From Arcuatula senhousia (taxonomy: Eukaryota; Mollusca; Bivalvia; Mytilida; Mytilidae), in contig OZ020304.1 in assembly GCA_963971305.1 (NCBI GenBank), forward strand, positions 248,001-312,000: 64,000 bases of DNA, given 5' to 3'. Positions 11,601 through 23,069 of the stretch are shown here, piece by piece; position 1 is the first letter of the stretch, and each line of letters starts with the position of its first letter. The position numbers were made by a program, and so were the translations under genes. The notes under the pieces were generated by a model. It worked only from the letters and a program-made list of their open reading frames with translations. It searched no databases and had not been told where the DNA came from.

Positions 11601-14600
11601 CCAACCCACTTGTATACCAGGTAGATAATATGGAACACTGACCAACCCACTTGTATACCAGTCAGTTATATGGTACACTGACCAATCCACTTGTATACCA
11701 GATGGTTAATATGGAACACTGACCAACCCAGTTGTATACCAGGTAGATAATATGGAACACTGACCAACCCACTTGTATACCAGGTAGATAATGTGGAACA
11801 CTGACCAACCCACTTGTATACCAGGTAGGTAATATGGAACACTGACCAACCCACTTGTATACCAGGTAGGAAATATGGAACACTGACCAACCCACTTGTA
11901 TACCAGGTAGGTAATATGGAACACTGACCAACCCACTTGTATACAGGTAGGTAATACAGAACACTGACCAACCCACTTGTATACCAGGAAGGTAATATGG
12001 TACACTGTCCAACCCACTTGTATACCAGGCAGTTATATGGTACACTGACCAATCCACTTGTATACCAGATGGTTAATATGGAACACTGACCAACCCAGTT
12101 GTATACCAGGTAGATAATATGGAACACTGACCAACATTCTTGTATACCAGATGGTTAATATGGTACACTGACCAACCAACTTGTATACCAGGTAGGTAAT
12201 ATGGAACACTGACCAACCCACTTGTATACCAGGAAGGTAATATGGAACACTGACCAACCCACTTGTATACCAGGTAGGTAATATGGAACACTGACCAGCC
12301 TACTTGTATACCAGGTGGGTAATATGGAACACTGACCAACTCACTTGTATACCAGGTAGGTAATATGGAACACTGACCAACCCACTTGTATACCAGGTAG
12401 GTAATACAGAACACTGACCAACCCACCTGTATACCAGGAAGGTAATAAGGAACACTGACCAACCCACTTGTATACCAGGTAGGTAATACAGAACACTGAC
12501 CAACCCACTTGTATACCAGGAAGGTAATATGGAACACTGACCAACCCACTTGTATACCAGGAAGGTAATAAGGAACACTGACCAACCCACTTGTATACCA
12601 GGTAGGTAATACAGAACACTGACCAACCCACTTGTATACCAGGAAGGTAATATGGAACACTGACCAACCCACTTGTATACCAGGAAGGTAATATGGAACA
12701 CTGACCAACTCACTTGTATACCAGGTAGGTAATATGGAACACTGACCAACCCACTTGTATACCAGGTAGGTAATATGGAACACTGACCAGCCCACTTGTA
12801 TACCAGGTAGGTAATATGGAACACTAACCAACCCACTTGTATACCAGGTAGGTAATACAGAACACTGACCAACCCACTTGTATACCAGGTAGGTAATATG
12901 GAACACTGACCAACCCACCTGTATACCAGGTAGGTAATATGGAACACTGATCAACCCACTTGTATACCAGGTAGGTAATATGGAACACTGACCAACCCAC
13001 TTGTATACCAGGTAGGTAATATGGAACACTGACCAACCCACTTGTATACCAGGTAGGTAATACAGAACACTGACCAACCCACTTGTATACCAGGTAGGTA
13101 ATATGGAACACTGACCAACCCAGTTGTATACCAGGTAGGTAATATGGAACACTGACCAACCCACTTGTATACCAGGTAGGTAATATGGAACACTGACCAA
13201 CCCACCTGTATACCAGGTAGGTAATATGGAACACTGATCAACCCACTTGTATACCAGGTAGGTAATATGGAACACTGACCAACCCACTTGTATACCAGGT
13301 AGGTAATATGGAACACTGACCAACCCACTTGTATACCAGGTAGGTAATACAGAACACTGACCAACCCACTTGTATACCAGGTAGGTAATACAGAACACTG
13401 ACCAACCCACTTGTATACCAGGTAGGTAATACAGAACACTGACCAACCCACTTGTATACCAGGTAGGTAATATGGAACACTGACCAACCCACTTGTATAC
13501 CAGGTAGGTAATATGGTACACTGACCAACCCACTTGTATACCAGGTAGGTAATATGGAACACTGACCAACCCACTTGTATACCAGGTAGGTAATACAGAA
13601 CACTGACCAACCCACTTGTATACCAGGTAGGTTATATGGAACACTGACCAACCCAGTTGTATACCAGGTAGATAATATGGAACACTGACCAACATTCTTG
13701 TATACCAGATGGTTAATATGGTACACTGACCAACCAACTTGTATACCAGGTAGGTAATATGGAACACTGACCAACCCACTTGTATACCAGGAAGGTAATA
13801 TGGAACACTGACCAACCCACTTGTATACCAGGTAGGTAATATGGAACACTGACCAGCCTACTTGTATACCAGGTGGGTAATATGGAACACTGACCAACTC
13901 ACTTGTATACCAGGTAGGTAATATGGAACACTGACCAACCCACTTGTATACCAGGTAGGTAATATGGAACACTGACCAACCCACTTGTATACCAGGAAGG
14001 TAATATGGAACACTGACCAACCCACTTGTAAACCAGGTAGGTAATATGGAACACTGACCAACCCACTTGTATACCAGGTAGGTAATATAGAACACTGACC
14101 AGCCCACTTGTATACCAGGTAGGTAATATGGAACACTGACCAGCCCACTTGTATACCAGGAAGGTAATATGGAACACTGACCAACCCACTTGTATACCAG
14201 GTAGGTAATACAGAACACTGACCAACCCACTTGTATACCAGGTAGGTAATATGGAACACTGACCAACCCACTTCTATACCAGGTAGGTAGTATGGAACAC
14301 TGACCAACCCACTTGTATACCAGGTAGATAATATGGAACACTGACCAACCCACTTGTATACCAGGTAGGTAATGTAGAACACTGACCAACCCACTTGTAT
14401 ACCAGTTAGGTAATATGGAACACTGACCAACCCACTTGTATACCAGGTAGATAATACAGAACACTGACCAACCCACTTGTATACCAGGTAGGTAATATGG
14501 AACACTGACCAACCCACTTGTATACCAAGTAGGTAATATGGAACACTGACCAACCCACTTGTATACCAGGTAGGTAATATGGAACACTGACCAACCCACT

Positions 14601-14667
14601 TGTATACCAGGTAGATAATACAGAACACTGACCAACCCACTTGTATACCAGGTAGATAATATGGAAT
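8606..14667 (+). repeat. Array D: 41 bp minisatellite of sushi-3 exon end + donor, about 148 copies
   Basis: The unit is ATGGAACACTGACCAACCCA + CTTGTATACCAG + GTAGGTAAT, i.e. about 30 nt of exon then the donor and 11 nt of intron. The parent in the exon reads GGAATACTGACC...ACCTGTATACCAG. Changes are scattered (CAACCC/CAGCCC, ATGG/ACGG/ACAG, GGTAGGT/GGAAGGT). A 1558 bp higher-order duplication is visible: the rare CCAACATTCT variant occurs at 12131 and again at 13689 in the same local context. Because 41 is not a multiple of 3, the long minus-strand ORFs here are by-products of the repeat. Confidence 0.96.
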
Positions 14668-15118
14668 TCTATATTCTTTTATTGTGGAACCTTACATTTG
14701 GTTGCAAGGCATTAAAGATCTTTTAACATGATAAATGCTTATAAAACATACTATGCCATACAAGTCCTACCAAGATAAAAAAAAAACAGCAGATAATTGT
14801 TTCAAAGAACACCAAGCATGAGTTAATATTATGTTTTATTTGGTTATGCTGTATAACAATATTTGACCTTTCATTGACAGATTTATCAAAATAGTTGTAT
14901 TTATACCCAAAACATTTAAGAAAGGAAGCCACTTTCAATAGCAAGTTAATGATATTAATCATGTGCCTATCAAGGAAAGAAACTTGAAAAAATTGGTAAG
15001 GTGGAACAGAGACTGTAAATAAAGTATGGAAGTAAAAATCTATTTGTGAGAATATTTTATTCAAGAATTGTCACTGTATCTCAGATGGCTGTTTTATAGT
15101 CCTCATCTTATATTTTAG
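14668..15118 (+). other. Intron tail without recognisable features
   Basis: Unique AT-rich sequence between array D and the transmembrane exon. The minus-strand reading frame at 14723-15064 has no homology that I recognise and no supporting context. Confidence 0.6.
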
Positions 15119-15694
15119 TCATGTCGAGTGAAGTTCATACAGAAGTAGAAAACCATCAGTCTGTCAGAATGAACACTTTAGCTGTTGTCATAGCAACAGC
15201 TTGTAGTGTCCTGGGTGTTCTTCTCCTAATCATGGTGGTGATGGTCATCAGAAGGCGTAAGCCCCGCCCTCGTCAGTATCATCAGATACCCCCTCCCTAT
15301 CAGAGAGTTCATGATGAATTAGATAGAGTGGCATTAATTGGATATGATGCTGCTCGTTTACCAACTTATGAGGAGGCTGTTCGTACAAACTCTCCATCTG
15401 CCAGTGCAATTCCAGTAGCAACAGAATTCAGACCACTACCCAGTATATCAAATGTAGTACGTAATGCTCAGAACTCAGATATTCAGTCCATTAACTCCAG
15501 ACACTCTATAACAAGTACAGTTAATCCAGAAGTCTTTGGATCTATAGACACTGTAAACTATAGCATGAGTGACGCCTCTACCTCAGTAACGGTGGACACA
15601 TTAGATAGTACTACATCACGACCATCGAACTGCTCTGGCAGGACTACAGCAGGAAGTATGAGTGAGTCACAAGAAAATATTGTCATAACTGATG
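15119..15694 (+). CDS. Gene 1 exon: transmembrane segment and cytoplasmic tail with PY motifs
   Basis: The acceptor TATATTTTAG ends at 15118; the donor is ACTGATG|GTGAGT at 15695. Phase 1-1, 576 nt. It encodes a short stalk, a hydrophobic helix (TLAVVIATACSVLGVLLLIM...), the stop-transfer RRRKPRPR, then IPPPYQRVHDELDRVALIGY and RLPTYEEAVRTN. The rest is Ser/Thr/Asn-rich. PPPY and LPTY are 20 residues apart, a spacing suited to two WW domains of one HECT ligase. The ATG at 15121 is internal, not a start: the frame continues from the sushi exon. Confidence 0.88.
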
Positions 15695-16760
15695 GTGAGT
15701 TTATCGTAGTAACTTCAAATCTCAATCATCTATATTTACAGAGAAGAAAATATTAAGAGAAAGAGATCTTCTTTGTAGAGATTCACTAGTCATAAAATTT
15801 CTGTTTTTTTTTTTTCATTTTATTAAAGCTTATTTACATTTTTTTTTTAAAGATTTAAGTGTAGTTGTGACAGGCTGGGAATAAATTTCTGTAATAGTTT
15901 TCTCAGCAACCACTTATTGCAGCTTCAAGTATTTATACATTCACTTAAAAAAAGAGGGGGGGGGGTAAACTGTATTTTCTTTCTTCTGTCCATCCTTTCC
16001 TTTGTACTTCTGTCTGCACCGTAGATTTCATTACAGCTTTCTCAGCAACTGCTGTTATCAAATTAATGCAGTGACTACAAATTTGGTACATGTATATAAC
16101 TGCAGTATAAAGTCTTGTTTTGTACATTAAGGTATTAAATTTAGGTTTGTCAGAAATCTACTTCCTTATTATATAGATGCATAAGAAATACCAATTTTCT
16201 TAGTGAAAAAAAAACCCTGGTAAATTCACAGTGTGAAATTAAAAAAATATTTTTACTCTAGATGTGGTGTCTTTTTTCGCTACACATTTGGGTCAGTTAT
16301 GACGTGGTCAATTGTATTGCATTGTCGACATGATGACTGATGATAAAATTCCTACTACATTAATGAAGTCATTAAAAATGAATAAAAAAGGATAAAATAT
16401 TCATGTTTTATCTATGTAATAATAGAATAAAAAAAATTATTGGCTTAATTAATAACCAAAGTATGATCACTTTGCTGGAATTCAACTCTTTAACTTGTCC
16501 TGAAAAAGTTCTGTCCACTTATTAAATTAAATGCGTTCACCGGCACTCATGATCATACTTTAATTGATCGAATTAATTATCCTACAGTTGTTACCCACTT
16601 TTGGGGTAGCAGGGGAAAACTGAGTGAGTAGTTGCTCAAAAGATACCTTGTTTGGTAATAATGTTAAAATGTTTGACACATAAAACAGATTCCACATTGC
16701 CATTAAATTAATCAGAATAGATAAATTTGTTATCTAACTTGTTCACTTGCTCTATTTCAG
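15695..16760 (+). other. Last intron of gene 1, with remnants of a dispersed repeat
   Basis: 15893-15925 (TTTTCTCAGCAACCACTTAT) and 16600-16665 (GGGGTAGCAGGGG...ACTGAGTGAG) match the two ends of a repeat also seen near 60960-61310. Poly-T and poly-G runs lie at 15807-15850 and 15955-15966. Otherwise I see nothing. Confidence 0.55.
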
Positions 16761-16837
16761 ATGCTCCTTTGCTAATGAGAGAATTTTCAGTAGAAGAGGA
16801 GGAAGACAAAGAAGATAAAGATGAAGATAAAGAATAA
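16761..16837 (+). CDS. Gene 1 terminal exon: acidic C terminus
   Basis: The acceptor TGCTCTATTTCAG ends at 16760. The exon completes the split codon as Asp and reads DAPLLMREFSVEEEEDKEDK and on to the TAA at 16835-16837. Joined to the previous exon it makes DDAPLL, which fits the [DE]xxxL[LI] AP-adaptor sorting signal. Confidence 0.85.
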
Positions 16838-16838
16838 A

Positions 16839-17050
16839 TAGAAAGTGTACAAATAACATCATGTTTTTATGAAAGTGTACAAATATATCATGTATTTATG
16901 AAAATGTACAAGTAACATCATGTATTTATGAAAGTGTACAAATACCATCATGTATTTATAGAAAGTGTACAAATACCATCATGTATTTATAGAAAGTGTA
17001 CAAATGATATCATGTATTTATAGAAAGTGTACAATTAACATTATGGATTT
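16839..17050 (+). repeat. 3' UTR minisatellite: about 31 bp, seven copies
   Basis: Units of AGAAAGTGTACAAATA + CATCATGTATTTAT start directly after the stop codon of gene 1. Copies are 29-32 bp and moderately diverged. If transcribed, the UTR would carry seven UGUACAAAU motifs. Whether any RNA-binding protein reads these is unknown. Confidence 0.85.
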
Positions 17051-17642
17051 TATCAGAGTTAATAGATTTAGAATCAGATAAAAAAGTACATGTAAAATTA
17101 TATCTTTTAATAGGTTGAAATTTGCACCACTTTCATAGTAGTCTAGACATAGGTGAGATTTAAATCACTAGATGGACTGCCAGTCCAAAAATGGTTACTT
17201 TAAACTATAACTGAAGATCTGTTCAAAAAAGAATTTTTTTTTCAAGGCTGATTGTTTTTCAAGTTTTTTTTTTCTTTTTTACATTTAACTTAACACCTTA
17301 CAGCTTAAATAATGAATTTACAATTGCACTAAATTGAGTAATTTTATATCTTATGTAAACTAAAAAGATTCCCACATTTTTATGGAACCTCTAAAAGTTA
17401 TCACTAGTATCAACCAAAACTGTTAACATTACTATCTGCAGTCCCTGTGGGGAACAAATGTCAATCATTATACTCTTACAAATTCCAAAAAAAAGAACAT
17501 TCCCACCAAATATTCCCCTACATCAAGTTTTTCATAGCACAATTCATTAACAGAATCGGCTTCACTATATCAATCATGCTACAAAGTTGTATTGTTACTT
17601 ATTTATCTTAATTATATAAATCTCCTTGGTTTGCACTAGTGC

Positions 17643-17648
17643 AATAAA
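17643..17648 (+). terminator. Candidate poly(A) signal of gene 1
   Basis: AATAAATAAA at 17643-17652, about 800 nt after the stop, followed by AT-rich sequence. An earlier AATAAA overlaps the stop codon (16834-16839) and is less plausible. No transcript evidence. Confidence 0.35.
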
Positions 17649-17650
17649 TA

Positions 17651-18835
17651 AACATTGAATGACATCCACAACATAAAGTTCTTAACTTAGAAACAGAGGG
17701 GTTTTATTAAAAGCAATTTCTTCATATTGTTTCACACCATTGCAATCAAAGAGATAGATTTTTCTTCCTAAAGTAGTCGAGGGTAGGAAAACAACCTACA
17801 CTTATTATAAGGGTTAAACTATCTATTTATGTCTGTCCTGTGACAAGTTGTAAGGGAAGGCCAGACGCAGGTATCACTTTCTGGCAGTGGCACTTGCATT
17901 ATCTCTTTTGCTAGAGTTTTGTGTAAAATGAATTACTCCAATACCTAGGCATGTGGTATTTGGTATATAGACTCTTTGTGAGAGTTTTATGTTTAATGAA
18001 TCCTTGAATGACTTGAATTGATTTATAACTAGGCAATGTGTAATTTGTTTTTAATTACCTCATTATAGATCAACTCTGTAAATATTTAGTTTAAATTCTT
18101 TGTAAAACTCTTTGTATGTAAAATGATTAGCTCCAAATTATTTTAAACTAGGCACAACATTTTAAAGTGTAAAAATAACTAGTAGATAATTTTACCTGGA
18201 CATGGTTTTCTAAGTAATATGATGTAGACGACAGACAGACAAGGCATATATACTTGTAGTGTCCACACTTGTCTTTATGTTAATTCTGCTTACATTATTT
18301 TATCCTTGATTATTGATAGCTGGGTTAGCGACATAGCTCATTGAGTTTAGTTGTTATGTTTTTAAATGCATAATATTGTAATGACTATTTCATGCTTGTC
18401 AAGATGATGAATCTCTAAATGTTACATTTAAGCATTTTATATTTCTCTTAAATTTGTAGTTTACATAAAGGTTGAGTAGGGTTGAAGAAAATGACTAGGT
18501 ACTTAAATCAAATGCATCAGATTTCTTTGATTAGATATAAAATGTATATTTATGGAAACCTTACTGCTTGGTTTTAATCAAAAGTTTCTCTCTATATTAT
18601 GGGTTTCTTCTTTATTTTGTACTTATTCTGGATTTTCTGCAAAGATTCCTTTATTATGTGCACTTCTTATTCTAAATTTAGGTCTTTCAAATATTTTGTG
18701 TTTCCCACAGGTCACCAAACTAAAGGAATAGACATGTGGGGAGCAGGGTTGTTATTTATTGTCTAGTTTTTATCAATTGTATACATGTTTAGTATGTCAC
18801 CATTAAAGTTATTAGTTATATCATAGTTCTTTTAA
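17651..18835. other. Intergenic region with an old repeat remnant
   Basis: 17900-18265 (GTGTAAAATGAATTACTCCA..., ending in GTGTCCACACTTGTC) is a diverged relative of the 180 bp units and right flank of the element at 20687-21821. I see no gene. Confidence 0.5.
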
Positions 18836-19395
18836 CTCACCTGGCCAAAATCTATGCAAGCTTTTGTCATCATTATGCATCTGTCTTAATCCTCTACATG
18901 CTCTAAGCAATTTCAGAAATCTTCTCGAACGAATTTGACTGAAACTTTGCAGGAATGATATATGACATGTTGGCTAAGAGCTATCTACAGTATAATGGAC
19001 TTGATTACAAACATTGATGTTGTTACTAAAAACAGAGCATGGAGTTAGACCACTGAAAATGGCTTTTCAGAATCAAAGATAAAAAAATAGTGTTTTTTAT
19101 GTCCCATCTGTGATTGATCACACAAAAATGGGAGTGTTATACTAAGGTTTACCTACAGGTTGAAGTTACTTTACCATAGAGAAAGTATGGTATCATCTTG
19201 AAACTTTATACACATACATATCAGGATATGATCAAACAAAAATCATCTTAAAATTGAACCCATCTCATGTCTTCATGGTCAGTTATTTACAAAAAATAGT
19301 TTATTCATTGGTATAAGTTACTTTTCTAAGAAAGAGGTATGATGTTATCATACGTCAGGAGATATAAGTATACAAAAGCAATCATAAAACTAGAA
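18836..19395. repeat. Dispersed repeat beginning AACTCACCTGGCC
   Basis: The start AACTCACCTGGCCAAAAT, followed by CTTTTGTCATCATTATGCA, resembles 20570-20620 (GTTCACCTAACC...TTTTTCATCGCTACGC) and the inverted end at 28770-28795 (GGCCAGGTGAACTAA). I recognise this as a recurrent type of mollusc repeat end, from memory only. Non-coding. Confidence 0.5.
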
Positions 19396-20060
19396 AATGT
19401 GTCTATGTGCCACAGATGGCCCTCCTATTCTTAAAATACCATTGACCACCTGCAGCATGTAGTACCTGGGATATGGACCTAAATCAAGTCATTCAGGCTT
19501 AAAATATAGGTCACAGTGACCAACTTTCTAGATGACGAATAGGAAGTACATAAGTCACATCTAGTGGTAAAATATCATTGACCCCCAACATCTAGCATCC
19601 GAGTTATGGACCTCAAACAACGAATTAGCCAAAGTCGTTCATGCATAAAATAAAGGTCACAGTGACCTACTCTCTAGTGGGTGTTGTAACGAGACCCAAG
19701 ACATTTCTAATGGTGAAACCTCCAACATCTAGCATGTGAGTTATGGACCTTGACCAAGAACTTAACCAAAGTCGTTCATGCGTAAAATAAATGTCACAGT
19801 GACCTACTTTCTAGTGGGCGAGTTTATGCTACATAAGACACAACACGTCCGAGTTGTGGACCTTAACCAAGAAATTAACAAAACTCGTTCATGCATAAAA
19901 TATTGGTCACAGTGACCTTAATTCTAGTGGGTGGTGTAGCGCTACCCAAGAAACATCTAGTGGTAAATTATCATTGAACATCCACATATAGTATCCAAGA
20001 ATTTTACTAAAGTGTTACGGAAGGACGGACGGACAAGGGTAAAACTATGTTCGATCTACA
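19396..20060. repeat. Dispersed repeat with 110-145 bp internal units carrying GGTCACAGTGACC (copy 1)
   Basis: Four internal units, each with ...CGTTCATGC(A/G)TAAAATA..GGTCACAGTGACC...CTAGTGGGTG and ...ATCTAGCATCCGAGTTATGGA. The palindrome is perfect at 19509-19521, 19655-19667 and 19905-19917, with one change at 19792-19804. The element ends in AAGTGTTACGGAAGGACGGACGGACAAGGG. A second, longer copy lies at 22016-23045 in the same orientation. Confidence 0.75.
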
Positions 20061-20259
20061 TACGTGGCTGGACGTAATTATTCTCGTGGCGTCAACTTCA
20101 TGGTTCGGTGATTGCGGCGTGGGGATGTTGCATGATATTGTGTATTTGGGACGTGTTCTTGTATTTCATATAGAGTGTAAAGTATTGAAGATACAGAGAG
20201 AACAGCTCCTTGTGAAATCCGAAGCTCAATCAAATTCTCTATTTGGCAGATGAAGATGA

Positions 20260-20600
20260 ACTTTTATAGGGTTTTTTGTCAAAATTGGTGCTTTTTTATG
20301 TTTTTGTCTGGAAAGTAGAGCTGTTGCTTGTATGTACTTTTCGCCCATTAAGCTCCACCTGGCAACTTCAACCCAGTGGTTATGGACTTTAAAGGTAAAC
20401 AATATGTGGGTTTTTTTCATGTGTTTGCCCATTAGAATGAAACTTAAAATGTGGATAGAGAAAAATGGTTGCTTGCTTAAGCTTTCAGTTCATTAAGCTT
20501 TACAGATTTCAAGTCCATTAAGCTGAAGTTGTCATATGACCCATTAAAGCTAACAGAATATCGTGTTTTTGTTCACCTAACCAAAAGGGTCAAAAGTTTT
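20260..20600. repeat. Two diverged units of the 'GTTGCTTGCTTAAAC' repeat
   Basis: Same family as 23070-24940 (GAGCTGTTGCTTG..., CATTAAGCT..., GACCCATTAAAG), ending at the GTTCACCTAACC motif near 20570. Non-coding. Confidence 0.5.
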
Positions 20601-20686
20601 TCATCGCTACGCTATGAACCCGTCGTCTGTCTTGCGTCCGCTTCTTTTTAAAATTTTTTCTCTGAAACCAGCTGATAGGATTTTTT

Positions 20687-21821
20687 GTCTCGCCTGCGAC
20701 GAATAGTTGCTGAAGGCGAGACATAGGTATTACTCTCCGGGGGCGGCGACGGCGGCGGCATAAACTTTTTGTAAGACTTTTGTGGACAATGAATTGCTGG
20801 AAAAGTATAATAGCTAGGCATCTGATATTTGGTATACAGACAGTTCAGATTATGGTCTACGCAACTGTTACCATGCCGTGTGACCCCGACCCCATTTTCA
20901 CGCTTCAGTGACTATGTGAACTTAGGCATTTTTTCAGGCCGTAAACTTTTTTGTAAGACTTTTGTGGACAATGAATTACTGGAAAAGTATAATAGCTAGG
21001 CATCTGATATTTGGTATACAGACAGTTCAGGTTATGGTCTACACAGCTCTTACCATGCCGTGTGACCATGACCCTATGTCCATGCTCCAGTGACTCCATG
21101 AACTTAGGTCTTTTTTCAGGCCGTAAACTTTTTTGTAAGATTTTTGTGGACAATGAATTGCTGGAATAGTATAATAATAGGGTATCTGATATTTAGTATA
21201 CAGACAGTTCAGGTTATGGTCTACACAACTGTCACCATGACGTGTGACCATGACCCCATTTTCACGCCCCAGAGACTCCGTGAATTTAGGTCTTTTTTCA
21301 GGCCGTAAACTTTTTTGTAGGACTTTTGTGGACGATGAATTTCTGGAAAAGTATAATAGCTAGGCATCTGATTTTTGGTATACAGACAGTTCAGGTTATG
21401 GTTTACGAAACTGTTACCATGACGTGTGACCCTCACCCCATTTAATGCTCCAGTGACTCAGTGAACTTAAGTCTTTTTTCAGGCTGTAACCTATTTTGTA
21501 AGACTTTTGTGGACGATGAATTGCTGGAATAGTATAATGATAAGGCATCTCATATTTGGTATACAGACAGTTCAGGTTATGGTCTACGCAACTGGCACCA
21601 TGCCGTGTGACCCTGACCCCATTTTTACGCTCCAGTGATTCTTTGAACTTAGGTCTTTTTTCAGGCCGTAAACTTTTTTGAAAGACTTTTGTGGACAATG
21701 AATTGCTTGAAAAGTATAATAGCTAGGCATCTAATATTAGGTAAACAGACACTTTTTGTATTTATATCATGAAATGAAAGCTTAGGAAACTGATTTTTGT
21801 GATGGTGCCGGCAGGCGAGAC
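20687..21821. mobile_element. Element with 11 bp TIRs and about 5.5 internal 180 bp repeats
   Basis: GTCTCGCCTGC (20687-20697) is inverted as GCAGGCGAGAC (21811-21821). Inside, from about 20758 to 21755, a roughly 180 bp unit repeats (AAACTTTTTTGTAAGACTTT...TATTTGGTATACAGACAG...CCATGCCGTGTGACC). A GGCGGCGACGGCGGCGGC tract follows the left end. The small minus-strand ORFs here repeat with the unit and are not genes. The layout (short inverted ends around tandem core repeats) resembles 'pearl' elements reported in bivalves, as I remember them. Confidence 0.65.
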
Positions 21822-22015
21822 ATACTTTTAGTGGCCACACTTGTTTAAAACTTGGTATAAGTTTTATTATTTGCACGATCTTAAAATATTGTGTACGGCT
21901 TTATAATTTGTCAACAAACATGGCAGCTGTTACTGAACATAGAATATGGGGTAAAATCACGTTTAAAGGCTTATATCTTGAAAACTAAAAGAGATAGTAC
22001 TAGCTAATTAAAAAA

Positions 22016-23045
22016 ATGTGTCTATGAGCCACAAGACGGCCCTCCTTTTCCTGAAATATCACTGACCCTAGAACATGTATTACCTGGGATATTGCCCTAA
22101 ACCTAAGTTGTTTATGCTTAAAATATAGGTTGCAGTGACCTAATTTCTTGGGTGGTGTCTTTGTTACCAAACGCACATCTAGAGGTGAAATATCATTGAC
22201 CCCAAATGTCTAGTGTCTTAAGATATGGACCTTTACAAAGAAATTAATCAAAGCTGTTCATGCGTAAATATAGGTCGCAGTGACATAATTTCTAGTAGGT
22301 AGTGCCATGTTTCCCAAGACACATCGAGTGGTGAAATATCATTGCCCGTAACATGTAGTATCTAAAGTTAAGGACCGTAACCAAAATCCTTCGTGCGTAA
22401 AATATAGGTCGCAGTGACCTTATTTCTAGTGGGTGGTGCCATGTTACCCAAGACATATTTAGTGGTGAAATATCAATGACCTCTAACGTGTTGTATCTAA
22501 AGTATTGGATCTTAACCAAAGTCGTTCATGCGTAAAATAAAGGTTGCATTGACCTTATTTCTAGTAAGTGGTGCCATGTTACCAAAGACACATCTTTTGG
22601 TAAAATATCATCGACCCATAACATGTAGTTTCTAAAGTTATGGACCTTAACCAAAGTCATTCATGCGTAAAATAAAGGTCGCTGTGAACTAATGTCTAGT
22701 GGGTGGTGCAATGTTACCCAAGACACATTTAGTGGTGAAATATTAATGACCCATGTAGATACATGTTATCTAAAGTTATGGACCTTAACCAAAGTCGTTC
22801 ATGCGTAAAATATAGGTCACATGTTATCTAAAGTTATGGACCTTAACCAAAGACGTTCATGCGTAAAATATAGGTCACAGTGACCCAATTTCTAGTGGAT
22901 GTTGTAGCCCTACCACACATCTAATGGTGAAATATAATTGATACCATAAATCTAATATCCGAGTAATGGACCTTAATCGAGAACTTAACCAAGTGTTACG
23001 GACGTACGGACAGGCAAGGGTTAATGTCCGATCAAATACGTAGTC
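22016..23045. repeat. Dispersed repeat with about 137 bp internal units and degenerate GGTCACAGTGACC (copy 2)
   Basis: Starts GTCTATGAGCCACAAGACGG and ends AAGTGTTACGGACGTACGGA, both matching copy 1 at 19396-20060 (offset about 2620 bp). It holds about seven internal units. The palindrome is perfect at 22873-22885 and degenerate in the others (for example GGTCGCAGTGACC near 22406). Confidence 0.72.
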
Positions 23046-23069
23046 GAGCCATAAAAAATGAAAGGATAT

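Larger units (their letters stand above)
1955..16837 (+). other. Gene 1: PKD-like + three sushi domains + TM + PY-motif tail (SUSD-like), 5' incomplete
   Basis: Six exons are visible: 1955-2081, 2897-3058, 6266-6517, 8437-8646, 15119-15694 and 16761-16837. Every junction is phase 1, giving 467 visible residues. Order: end of a PKD-like beta-sandwich (1-42); sushi/CCP modules (about 43-96, 97-180, 181-250); a short stalk; a membrane helix (about 270-294) followed by RRR; then a cytoplasmic tail of about 170 residues with PPPY (308-311), LPTYEEAV (331-338), a Ser/Thr-rich stretch, DDAPLL and an acidic Lys/Glu/Asp end. PPxY and LPxY motifs bind WW domains of NEDD4-family ubiquitin ligases, and vertebrate SUSD4/SUSD6 have sushi domains with such tails. 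I infer a surface adaptor that recruits an E3 ligase. The upstream PKD part differs from the vertebrate SUSD4/6 layout I remember, so orthology is not claimed. The signal peptide lies outside the window. Confidence 0.75.

Noticed and set aside
1..14670. Regular repeats that look CRISPR-like and long ORFs (382 aa at 16-1164; 580 and 465 aa minus-strand ORFs in 12073-14635)
   Set aside because: There are no unique spacers, units are contiguous, and the region is spliced animal DNA. The ORFs only reflect repeat units without stops and encode low-complexity repeats in several frames at once.
15121..15756. A stand-alone 211 aa protein starting at 15121
   Set aside because: The ATG follows an acceptor, the frame continues from the sushi exon, and GTGAGT at 15695 followed by an in-phase exon at 16761 shows splicing.
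19396..20060. Functional estrogen-responsive enhancer of gene 1
   Set aside because: The palindromes belong to a dispersed repeat and nothing in the sequence ties them to a promoter. Kept only as an observation.
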